Both the position numbers and the translations under genes were made by a program. A stretch of 8,168 nt of DNA from an uncultured Oscillibacter sp. (GTDB taxonomy: Bacteria > Bacillota > Clostridia > Oscillospirales > Oscillospiraceae). Under the pieces are notes generated by a model that had not been told where the DNA came from, made no database searches, and saw only the letters and a program-made list of their open reading frames with translations. The stretch spans positions 1 through 8,168 of the forward strand of contig CAJUOD010000028.1 in assembly GCA_910587875.1 (NCBI GenBank), in the 5' to 3' direction. How positions within the stretch are numbered: position 1 is the first letter of the stretch; each line of letters begins with the position of its first letter. Shown here one piece after another: positions 1-6,466 of this stretch.

Positions 1-2
1 AC

Positions 3-635
3 GACCTGAAAACGCCCCTGGCCTCCTCCATCAGCTACCTGAACCTGCTGCGGGACGAACCGCGCATTCCGGAGGAACTGCGGGAAAAATACCTGTCGAT
101 TTCCCTTTCCAAGGCGGAGCGCTTGGAGGACTTGATCAACGAGTTTTTGGAAATCGCGAAATACAACCTGTCCACCATCACGCTGCAATACCGGGAGATC
201 AACCTGACCCGCCTCCTGGAACAGCTCGTCTATGAGTTTCAGCCAATTTTGGAAGAGAAGGGCCTGACCTGCCGCCTTGCGGCGGCGGCGGATATCATGC
301 TGAACTGTGACGCCGATAAGCTCCAGAGGGTATTTGACAATCTTCTGCGGAACGCCGTTGCCTACAGCTACGACCAAACGGAGATCTCCATTGAGGCGCA
401 AAGCCGCGGGGGTGAGGTTGTATTGCGGTTTTCCAATCACGGCGGGACAATTCCCAAGGAGAAGCTGGAGCGGATCTTTGAGCAGTTTTACCGGCTGGAC
501 GCAGGACGCGGCTCTAATGGGGCCGGGCTGGGCCTGGCCATTGCCAAGCAGATCGTCACGCTCCACAAGGGGACGATTGCGGCGGAGAGCGGGGACGGCC
601 TGACGGTCTTTACGGTGACGCTTCCCGCTGTGTAG
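3..635 (+). CDS. Sensor histidine kinase, VanS-like, C-terminal part (5' end outside window)
   Basis: This is the cytoplasmic catalytic half of a membrane sensor kinase that would autophosphorylate and pass phosphate to a response regulator; neither the sensor region nor a regulator is in the window. The open frame begins at base 3 with DLKTPLASS, an H-box whose phospho-accepting His codon is cut by the edge (bases 1-2, ac, fit a CAC codon). Numbering the 210 visible residues from base 3: dimerisation helices occupy about 1-55, the N-box FDNLLRNAVAY about 111-121, a G1 region NHGGTIP about 145-151, the F-box IFEQFYRLD about 158-166 and the G2 box GAGLGLAIA about 173-181. The NHGG form in place of the usual DxGxG is, from memory, typical of the VanS-like branch. 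A strong hairpin lies 57 bp after the stop, before the ABC genes. An internal TTG at 123 is not a start, because conserved kinase sequence runs upstream of it. The kinase call is firm; the ligand is unknown. Confidence 0.87.
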   Translation, partial: DLKTPLASSISYLNLLRDEPRIPEELREKYLSISLSKAERLEDLINEFLEIAKYNLSTITLQYREINLTRLLEQLVYEFQPILEEKGLTCRLAAAADIMLNCDADKLQRVFDNLLRNAVAYSYDQTEISIEAQSRGGEVVLRFSNHGGTIPKEKLERIFEQFYRLDAGRGSNGAGLGLAIAKQIVTLHKGTIAAESGDGLTVFTVTLPAV

Positions 636-692
636 GAAAATCGTCAGGAAGTCCGCGGAAAAATAGAGAAACCCCGTGCGGGCAAACGGGAA

Positions 693-744
693 AAAGGCGC
701 TCTTGCTTTTGGTACAATGACCGTACCAAGGCAAGAGCGCCTTT
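693..744 (+). terminator. Strong hairpin between kinase and ABC genes, probable intrinsic terminator
   Basis: Bases 693-706 (AAAGGCGCTCTTGC) pair without mismatch with 731-744. The stem continues as 708-715 with 723-730, including one G-T pair and one bulged T at 707, and closes on a 7-nt loop (716-722). The arms are followed by TACTTTTACT, an interrupted T-tract, and preceded by GGGAAAAA, which would give a T-tract on the opposite strand. It most likely ends the kinase transcript. It could instead act as an attenuator or an operator, because a promoter-like TGGTACAAT lies inside it. Confidence 0.7.
710..718 (+). promoter_or_regulatory. Possible extended -10 element (TGGTACAAT) inside the hairpin
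   Basis: TGG followed by TACAAT matches an extended -10 box (TGn plus TATAAT, five of six). It lies about 56 bp before the ABC ATPase start and would place the transcript start near 725. No convincing -35 hexamer is visible 16-18 bp upstream, where the sequence is A-rich. The element could be chance, since the same bases are explained by hairpin pairing. Confidence 0.25.
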
Positions 745-773
745 ACTTTTACTGAAGGGAAAGGGGTTTTCAC

Positions 774-1658
774 ATGGAGCTGCTGATCGACCATGTTTCC
801 AAGCAATTCAAGGACAAAACAGCCGTCGACAACATCAGCCTGGAGCTGACGCCTGGGGTCTGGGGCCTGCTGGGGGCCAACGGCGCGGGCAAAACCACCC
901 TCATGCGGATGATTGCCGGGATCATGCGGCCCACCTCAGGCCGAGTGATGTATGACGGCGTCCCCATCCAGACGCTGGGGGAACGGTACCGGGATGTGTT
1001 CGGCTACCTGCCTCAGGAGTTCGGCTTTCACCAGGAGTTTACCGTCCGGGACTATCTGGCCTACGTGGCCACCCTGAAGGGGCTCCCGGAGCGGCAGACC
1101 CGGCGGAGAATCCGTGATCTGCTGGAACGGGTCTCCCTGCTGGACGTCTCGGGCAAGAAGATCTCCAGGCTCTCCGGCGGCATGAGGCGGCGGGTGGGGA
1201 TTGCCCAGGCGCTGCTGAATGACCCGGAGGTTTTGATTCTGGACGAGCCCACCGGGGGCCTGGACCCCGGAGAGCGGGTGCGCTTCCGCAATCTGCTGTC
1301 GGAATTTGCCCATGACCGGATCGTGCTGATCTCCACCCACATCGTCCCGGATGTGGAGTATATCGCCGCCTGCCACGCGATCATCAAGGGAGGCAGGCTG
1401 CTGGCAACCGGGACGACGGAGGAACTCGTCAAGCTGGTGGAGGGCAAGGTGTGGAGCTGCACCATCCCGGCGGAGGCCGTGCCGGAGTATGAGAGCAAGC
1501 TCCAAATCATCAGCCTGCGGAATGAGAACGACGGCAGCGTTTCGATCCGTTATCTGGCCGAAAGGCCCTGCGGCGCGCATTCCGCCGCCGCCGCTCCTCG
1601 CCTGGAAGACCTGTATCTGTGGCTGTTCCCGGAAAGCAGCGAAAGGAGGTATTGTTAA
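774..1658 (+). CDS. ABC transporter ATP-binding protein
   Basis: This 294-aa cytoplasmic ATPase powers the permease encoded next to it. In order it shows Walker A GANGAGKT (34-41), the Q-loop glutamine in YLPQEFG (Q81), the signature LSGGM (133-137), Walker B VLILDEP (153-159), a D-loop GGLD (161-164) and the switch histidine in STH (H189). All catalytic residues are present. Residues after about 220 form a short variable tail typical of exporter ATPases; it includes an alanine run (SAAAAP). ATG 774 is preceded by the purine-rich GAAGGGAAAGGGG at a workable distance. The stop TAA (1656-1658) directly abuts the ATG of the permease, so the two are translationally linked. The subfamily resembles ATPases paired with ABC-2 type permeases near two-component systems. 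Substrate unknown. Confidence 0.95.
   Translation: MELLIDHVSKQFKDKTAVDNISLELTPGVWGLLGANGAGKTTLMRMIAGIMRPTSGRVMYDGVPIQTLGERYRDVFGYLPQEFGFHQEFTVRDYLAYVATLKGLPERQTRRRIRDLLERVSLLDVSGKKISRLSGGMRRRVGIAQALLNDPEVLILDEPTGGLDPGERVRFRNLLSEFAHDRIVLISTHIVPDVEYIAACHAIIKGGRLLATGTTEELVKLVEGKVWSCTIPAEAVPEYESKLQIISLRNENDGSVSIRYLAERPCGAHSAAAAPRLEDLYLWLFPESSERRYC
1642..1650 (+). promoter_or_regulatory. Ribosome binding site of the ABC permease, inside the ATPase gene
   Basis: AAAGGAGGT sits in the last codons of the ATPase gene, 8 nt before ATG 1659. It fixes the permease start exactly at the base after the ATPase stop codon and supports coupled translation of the pair. Confidence 0.85.
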
Positions 1659-2906
1659 ATGAGGATTTTTCGGTTGGAACTGAAACGGGTCTTGAAGTCA
1701 AGGCTCACCTGGATCTTGCTGGCCCTGGCGCTGATCTTCTCCGTCCTGCTGGCCTATTTGCCGACCACCTACTGCTACAGCAGCTATACGGACGAGGCCG
1801 GGAATAAGGTCAGCCTGACCGGGCTGGCCTCTATCGCCTACGAAAAAGAACAGCAGGCGGGCGCCTCCGGCGTCGTCACCCCGGAGCGGGTGCGGGAGGC
1901 CGTGGAACGCTATCAGGCCTGCCTGACCGCCTACGGCGTTACGGAGTCCTACGATCTGCCGGAGGGCGTCTATGAGAAGGAAATCCTCCCCATCGCTCCC
2001 CTGCTCCACGGCGTCAAGGAGGCCTTTGCCGACCCCAAGACCGGCATGGCTCCCGCTATCATGGAAATAGACCCGGAGCAGATCGACGACTACGATTCCG
2101 TCTGCGAGGCCCGGATTGCCTCCCTGATGGCCATGGAGCAGCCGGACAGTCCCGCCGCCCAGCGCAGGGTCGTGGAGATGTACAGGCAAGTGGAGAAGCC
2201 CTTTGAGGTCTACCCCGGCATGAGCTCCACCATCACGGATTATCAGAATATCATGGGCTTTCTGGTGCTGCTGTTCTGCGTGGTGATTGCCGCCCCGGTG
2301 TTCTCCGCCGATTATCAGTCGGGGGCGGACGATATTCTGCGTTGTACCCGGCACGGCAGGGCCAGGCTGGGCGCCGTGAAGGTGCTGGCCGCTCTTTTCA
2401 TCAGCGGGACGGCGTTTATCTTCTGTGCCGTCGTGTTCATTCTGGCGGCAGACAGCCTGTTTGGCTGGGAGTGTACCAGGACCTCCATTCAAATGCTGTA
2501 CTCCATTGTGACCTTGGCGGACATGAACATAGGAGAACTGCAGTGCTTTTTCGCCGCCGCCGGACTGCTCTCTGTTCTGGCCTCGGTGAGCTTTACCCTG
2601 TTTCTCTCCTCAAAATGCAAGAGCGCGGCGGCCTCTCTCGCCTCGTCGCTGGTGTTCTGCATCGCGCCGGCGGTGATTTCCATGACCGTGCCGGGGGCGC
2701 TGTCCGCCTGGCTGTGCAGCATCCTCCCCGCCAGCGGCACCAGCATCCAGGCAAGTGTTCTCTATGCCATTACGGACTTCCAGTTTTTGAGCCTGGGCGG
2801 CCTGGCGGTCTGGACGCCTTACGCTATGATGGGGGCCTGTGTTGTGGAGATACCGCTGTTTGCGTTTCTGGCGGTGCGATCTTATTGTAAGCATACTGCG
2901 AATTGA
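1659..2906 (+). CDS. ABC-2 type transporter permease
   Basis: This 415-aa membrane protein is the channel partner of the upstream ATPase. The layout fits ABC-2 type exporters with a large extracytoplasmic loop. A first hydrophobic helix spans about 17-35. A polar, acidic region of roughly 160 residues (about 37-195) would lie outside the membrane. Further helices follow at about 197-216, 241-264, 294-317, 322-343 and 385-407. Between helices 2 and 3 the segment SADYQSGADDILRCTRHGR (216-234) matches the family pattern of acidic residues and glycine followed by a basic cytoplasmic loop. The start is set by a strong ribosome binding site. No terminator is obvious after the stop, where an esterase relic follows almost at once. 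The exported substrate cannot be inferred; a peptide or antimicrobial is a guess based only on the kinase neighbour. Confidence 0.9.
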   Translation: MRIFRLELKRVLKSRLTWILLALALIFSVLLAYLPTTYCYSSYTDEAGNKVSLTGLASIAYEKEQQAGASGVVTPERVREAVERYQACLTAYGVTESYDLPEGVYEKEILPIAPLLHGVKEAFADPKTGMAPAIMEIDPEQIDDYDSVCEARIASLMAMEQPDSPAAQRRVVEMYRQVEKPFEVYPGMSSTITDYQNIMGFLVLLFCVVIAAPVFSADYQSGADDILRCTRHGRARLGAVKVLAALFISGTAFIFCAVVFILAADSLFGWECTRTSIQMLYSIVTLADMNIGELQCFFAAAGLLSVLASVSFTLFLSSKCKSAAASLASSLVFCIAPAVISMTVPGALSAWLCSILPASGTSIQASVLYAITDFQFLSLGGLAVWTPYAMMGACVVEIPLFAFLAVRSYCKHTAN

Positions 2907-2933
2907 AAAAAGATTCATCTTTCAGTTTTCTGC

Positions 2934-3156
2934 AGTAGGGTGGTTGATTGCCCCGCCGCCGATGCGCCGGGGGAGTGGGTGCCGAGTCAGCAGCTCATCG
3001 ACGACTCCCGCACGTTTGCACAGTGTTGCCGGAGCTTGGCCGAACAACTGGGCTGACGCCGGGGACTGGGACATCCCTATGGCCTACGATGGCGTACACT
3101 TCACGGAGCAGGGCCACAGGGCCTTTGCCGCCGGACTTTTAGAGGCGCTCAGATGA
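2934..3156 (+). pseudogene. SGNH/GDSL esterase C-terminal relic, frameshifted
   Basis: Two frames together look like the tail of an SGNH-family hydrolase. The first frame (about 2934-3053) reads VVDCPAADAPGEWVPSQQ and continues through LIDDSRTFAQCC to SLAEQLG, then hits TGA at 3054. The second frame resumes near 3052 with ADAGDWDIPMAYDGVHF and then TEQGHRAFAAGLLEALR to the TGA at 3154-3156. DGVH (3088-3099) is the Asp-x-x-His block that carries the catalytic Asp and His in SGNH hydrolases, followed by the usual GH-x-x-FA helix. The nucleophile Ser block and the Gly and Asn blocks are absent; the sequence upstream is the ABC permease. So the gene has lost its N-terminal two-thirds and carries a small indel. 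An ATG-initiated frame overlapping the permease end and reaching 3156 is not a credible gene. Family assignment rests on motifs recalled, not searched. Confidence 0.7.
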
Positions 3157-3196
3157 GGTGGAACCATAGAGCGGCAATAGGATAGCCGTCCTCTGC

Positions 3197-3955
3197 TCAG
3201 GTGGACTGTTCCGGCTGTTTGAGAAATACAAAGTGGTTTTCTGCGGACAGCTCCCCGTGAAAACGATAACCCAGTTGGTCGAAGGCCCGGAGACCCTCCG
3301 GGTCTTCAATCTTATGTTCCGCCATCCAGCGTACCATCTGTCCCCGTGCTATTTTGCACTGGGTGCCCTTCTCAACGACCTTGCCGCCCTTCCACTCGCC
3401 GAAAGTGCAGGTGACAAAGCAGACGCTTTTGGGCAGATGGGGCTCCACCGCCCCGCTGTACTCTTTGGAGGCCAGATTCAGCACAATATCCGTTTCGGCA
3501 GCCAGCTGCCAGGCCAGGAGGTCACTCCAGAACTGGTACAGGTTCCGGAAGCCGTCCACCGTCAGCTTAGCCTGCATTTCCAGCCGGTAGGGGGTCACGC
3601 CGTCGAAAGGCCGCAGCAGGCCGTAAAAGCCGGAGAGGATGCGCAGGTGTTCCCGGAGGTAGTCCAGGTGAGCCGCCTCCATCACGCCGGGGGCCATGCA
3701 GCGGTACTGGATGCCCTCGTAGGCGATGACAGCCGGGGTGAGATTTCGGCGCAGGTCCATGTGCTCCAGCCGCTCCACGTTCAGCTTGGCAATGGCGTCG
3801 TTGCACTTCCAGAGGCTTTGCAATTCCTTGGGAGACATGGCTTGCAGAACGGTTTTCAGTCGCTCTGTCCGTTCCAGGAATTGGGGCAGGCTGTCCACGG
3901 CAAAGCTGTCTGTGTCCACGATCATTTTCTTGGCTGGGGCAATGATGATGCGCAT
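3197..3955 (-). CDS. yaaA: Peroxide stress protein YaaA (DUF328/UPF0246 family)
   Basis: This is a 252-aa soluble protein, close to the usual length for the family (E. coli YaaA is about 258). Known family members bind DNA and limit iron-driven oxidative damage during peroxide stress in E. coli. Recognisable segments are the N-terminal MRIIIAPAKKM, AKLNVERLEHMDLRRNLTPAV followed by the YEGIQYR stretch in the first third, LSGFYGLLRPFDGVTPYRLEM in the middle, NLASKEYSGAV, and a C-terminal RFHGELSAENHFVFLK. No frameshift or missing block is seen. ATG 3955 is preceded on the minus strand by AGGGAGGT (3963-3970), 7 nt away. The gene lies 162 bp downstream of metH in the same direction. No good promoter is visible in the gap, so readthrough from metH is possible. 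It converges on the esterase relic. Confidence 0.94.
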   Translation of the reverse strand: MRIIIAPAKKMIVDTDSFAVDSLPQFLERTERLKTVLQAMSPKELQSLWKCNDAIAKLNVERLEHMDLRRNLTPAVIAYEGIQYRCMAPGVMEAAHLDYLREHLRILSGFYGLLRPFDGVTPYRLEMQAKLTVDGFRNLYQFWSDLLAWQLAAETDIVLNLASKEYSGAVEPHLPKSVCFVTCTFGEWKGGKVVEKGTQCKIARGQMVRWMAEHKIEDPEGLRAFDQLGYRFHGELSAENHFVFLKQPEQST

Positions 3956-3965
3956 GATTAGGACC

Positions 3966-4060
3966 TCCCTGCGCTGACCCGCCCGGTCTGGGGGAACCAG
4001 CGCCCGCAGTTCTTGCAGCGCCGAATCCTTTGGCGCGTTGTAAAGATAGTCTCGGGACGC
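3966..4060 (-). pseudogene. Possible relic of a CxxC zinc-ribbon protein between metH and yaaA
   Basis: On the minus strand one frame encodes RRCKNCGRWFPQTGR (Cys codons at 4015-4017 and 4006-4008). This resembles the CKxCGRxFxxxGR zinc-ribbon found in some hypothetical proteins of gut Clostridia. Just upstream, in a different frame, RDYLYNAPKDSAL (about 4010-4054) looks protein-like. The two could be pieces of one decayed gene joined by a frameshift. The second Cys pair expected for a zinc site is missing, and the yaaA ribosome binding site begins where it would lie. The stretch is short and GC-rich, so chance is a real alternative. Confidence 0.25.
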
Positions 4061-4095
4061 CTGCCGCTGGGGGGCGCGCCCCCGCCGCCGGTCCC
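4054..4095. repeat. GC-rich nested inverted repeats downstream of metH
   Basis: A perfect 14-bp palindrome GGGGGCGCGCCCCC (4070-4083) lies inside a wider pair of arms, GGGAC (4054-4058) and GTCCC (4091-4095). This is the first structured sequence after the metH stop (4118). It could fold in the transcript and slow or end transcription, but no T-tract follows on the minus strand, so an intrinsic terminator cannot be claimed. Confidence 0.4.
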
Positions 4096-4117
4096 TATCT
4101 GTCCCGCGCGGCCTTGC

Positions 4118-6466
4118 TCATGAGCCGAACACCTTCCGCGCGATCTTCACGGACGCCCGGGCGTCCCTGGCGTAGTGATCCGCCCCCATTTTCCAGGCGT
4201 ACTCCGGCGTGACCACCGCGCCGCCCACGAAGATCACCGGGGGCTTGGGCAGGGTGCGGAGCAGCCGGATGGTCTCCTCCATGGCGGGCAGGGTGGTGGT
4301 CATCAGGGCGGAGAGGCCCACCAGGGGAATGTTCTCCCGCTTCACCGCCTCCAGGATGGTCTCCGGCGGCACGTCCCGCCCCAGGTCCAGGGTCTCATAG
4401 CCGTAGTTTTCCAGGACGGTCTTGACGATGTTTTTCCCGATGTCGTGGATATCCCCCCGGACCGTGGCCACCGCCAGGCGGCCCTTGCGCACCGGCGCGC
4501 CGCCCTTTTCGGCAATGGAGGCCCGGACAGCCTCGAAGACCGCCTGAGCGGCCCCTGCGGCGCTGAGAAGCTGGGGCAGGAAGGCCCGTCCCGCCTCATA
4601 TTCCGCGCCCACCTTGTCCAGGGCGGGAATCAGGCACTTCTCCACCAGGGACAGCCCGCTCTCCCGCGCCAGGGCTTCCTTTGCCAGGCGGCCCGCGTCG
4701 GACTTCAGACCCCGGGCGATGGCGTCCTCCAGGGTGATGGAGGCGGCGGGGGCCGTTTGCGCGGGAGTCCCGGCGGCAAAGCGCTCCACATAGGTCCGGC
4801 ACTCCCGGTCCTCCCCGGAGAGCGCCCGGACCGCCGCCACGGTGTCCATGACCTCTTTCTGATTGGGGTTGATAATGGGCAGGGTCAGCCCGGCCCCCAG
4901 GGCCTGGGCCAGGAACGTCCGGGTGAGCAGGGGGCGGTTCGGCAGGCCGAAGGAGATGTTGGACACCCCCAGCAGCGTCTGGAGCCCCAGCTCCTCCCGG
5001 ACCTTCCGGACGGCCTTCAGCGTCTCCAACGCCTGGCCCTGCTGGGCGGAGACCGTCAGGGCCAGGCAGTCAATCCACACGTCCTCCTTCGGGATGCCGT
5101 GGGCCAGGGCGGCGTCTAAAATCCGCCGGGCAATGGCCACCCGGCCCTCCGCCGTCCGGGGGACGCCATCCTTGTCCAGGGTCAGGCCCACCACGCTGGC
5201 CCCGTATTTTTTCACAATGGGCAGAATCCGCTCCAGCGACTGGGGATCGCCATTGACGGAGTTCACCGCCGCCTTGCCGTTATAGACCCGGAGCCCCGCC
5301 TCCAGGGCCTCCGGGCTGGAGGAGTCCAGCTGCAGGGGCAGGGAGACGGCGCTTTGGATCTTCTTCACCACCCGGGGCAGCATGGAAACCTCGTCCACAC
5401 CGGGGAAGCCCACGTTCACATTCAGGATGTCCGCCCCGGCGTCCTCCTGCTGGACAGCCAGGTCCAGAATGTAGTCCAGGTCTCCCTCCAGCAGGGCCTG
5501 CTGGAAGCGCTTTTTCCCGGTGGGGTTCACCCGTTCGCCGACGACACGCACGCCCTCCAGAAGGCAGGGGACCGTGGCGGAGCAGACGAAGCTCCCCCCG
5601 TCGTACTGCCGGGGGGCGGGCTTTTTCCCCTCCAGCGCCCGGCGCAGCCGCCGGATGTACTCCGGAGAGGTGCCGCAGCAGCCGCCGAAGAGGGTGACCC
5701 CCGCCTCCAGGCAGGGGACCAGCGCGTTTGCAAAGTCCTCCGGCCCCATGTCGTACCGGCCTGTGGCCGGGTCGGGGAGTCCGGCGTTGGGCTTGGCAAT
5801 GACGGGCAGGCGGGTGTTCCGGGCCAGCTCCGCCAGCAGGGGGGCCAGCCGGTCCGGCCCCAGGGAGCAGTTCAGGCCAATGGCGTCGGCCCCCAGGCCC
5901 TCCAGGGTCCGGGCCATGGAGGCCACGGTGCAGCCGGTGAAGGTCCGGCCGTTTTCGTCGAAGGACATGGTGACAAACACCGGCAGGTTCGTGGCCTCCT
6001 TCACCGCCAGGAGGGCGGCCTTGGTTTCGTAGAGATCGGTCATGGTCTCGATGACCGCCAGGTCCGCCCCGGCTCCGGCCTCCGCCATCTCCCGGAAGAG
6101 GCCGTAGGCACGCTCAAAGGAGAGGGTGCCCATGGGCTCCAGCAGCTCCCCCAGGGGGCCGATGTCCAGGGCAGCCAGGGCGTCCTTCCCGGCGGCCCGC
6201 TTGGCCAGGTCCACCGCCGCGGAGACGATCTCCCTCACGCTGCGGCCGGTGGGGGCCAGCTTCAGGGCGTTGGCGCCGAAGGTGTTGGCGTAGATGATCT
6301 CGCTTCCGGCTTCAATGTAGTTCCGGTAAACGGAAAGCAGCAGCTCCGGGTCCGTCAAATTCAAAAGTTCCGGCTGTCCGCCGGGGGGCAGGCCCTTCTG
6401 CTGAAGGACAGTGCCCATGGCGCCGTCCAGCAGGACGACGCGGTTTTTTAAAGCATCAGGGAGCAC
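4118..6466 (-). CDS. metH: Cobalamin-dependent methionine synthase, short form lacking the reactivation domain
   Basis: This 782-aa cytoplasmic enzyme makes methionine from homocysteine, using methyl-tetrahydrofolate and enzyme-bound cobalamin. The homocysteine-methyltransferase barrel occupies about 1-285, with LLDGAMGT near the start and the three zinc-binding cysteines C200 (GLNC), C263 and C264 (GGCCG). The pterin-binding barrel follows at about 305-565, with VVGERVNPTGKKRF, ILNVNVG and QLDSSSPEALEAGL. A helical cap runs about 577-655 (FLPQLLSAAGAA). The B12-binding domain, about 660-782, carries DIHDIG (672-677; H674 is the lower cobalt ligand), the SAL motif (719-721) and GG (748-749). 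The chain stops there, whereas E. coli MetH (about 1227 aa) continues with an AdoMet-binding reactivation domain. The start is GTG 6466, set by AGGAGGG 7 nt upstream; it overlaps the preceding gene by 11 bp. That neighbour encodes the missing domain. Confidence 0.95.
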   Translation of the reverse strand: MLPDALKNRVVLLDGAMGTVLQQKGLPPGGQPELLNLTDPELLLSVYRNYIEAGSEIIYANTFGANALKLAPTGRSVREIVSAAVDLAKRAAGKDALAALDIGPLGELLEPMGTLSFERAYGLFREMAEAGAGADLAVIETMTDLYETKAALLAVKEATNLPVFVTMSFDENGRTFTGCTVASMARTLEGLGADAIGLNCSLGPDRLAPLLAELARNTRLPVIAKPNAGLPDPATGRYDMGPEDFANALVPCLEAGVTLFGGCCGTSPEYIRRLRRALEGKKPAPRQYDGGSFVCSATVPCLLEGVRVVGERVNPTGKKRFQQALLEGDLDYILDLAVQQEDAGADILNVNVGFPGVDEVSMLPRVVKKIQSAVSLPLQLDSSSPEALEAGLRVYNGKAAVNSVNGDPQSLERILPIVKKYGASVVGLTLDKDGVPRTAEGRVAIARRILDAALAHGIPKEDVWIDCLALTVSAQQGQALETLKAVRKVREELGLQTLLGVSNISFGLPNRPLLTRTFLAQALGAGLTLPIINPNQKEVMDTVAAVRALSGEDRECRTYVERFAAGTPAQTAPAASITLEDAIARGLKSDAGRLAKEALARESGLSLVEKCLIPALDKVGAEYEAGRAFLPQLLSAAGAAQAVFEAVRASIAEKGGAPVRKGRLAVATVRGDIHDIGKNIVKTVLENYGYETLDLGRDVPPETILEAVKRENIPLVGLSALMTTTLPAMEETIRLLRTLPKPPVIFVGGAVVTPEYAWKMGADHYARDARASVKIARKVFGS

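Noticed and set aside
1698..2492. 264-codon open frame on the minus strand opposite the permease
   Set aside because: Low-complexity His/Gly/Gln-rich shadow product; the plus-strand permease has clear membrane helices and a ribosome binding site.
2903..2930. Small hairpin (AAAGAT/ATCTTT) after the permease stop as a terminator
   Set aside because: The stem is about 6 bp of A-T pairs with a 2-nt loop, too weak to be credible.
2839..3156. 105-codon open frame overlapping the permease end
   Set aside because: Its first part is an out-of-frame reading of the permease. Only its last 35 or so codons match an esterase, and the preceding esterase sequence is in another frame.
4175..5119. Long open frame of 314 codons on the plus strand opposite metH
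   Set aside because: It is the mirror of a GC-rich coding gene: the product is rich in Gly, Gln, His, Arg and Pro, with no motifs, and metH on the other strand is unmistakable.
5354..6451. Long open frame of 365 codons on the plus strand opposite metH
   Set aside because: Same reason: composition is typical of an antisense shadow, and it has no ribosome binding site or recognisable domain.
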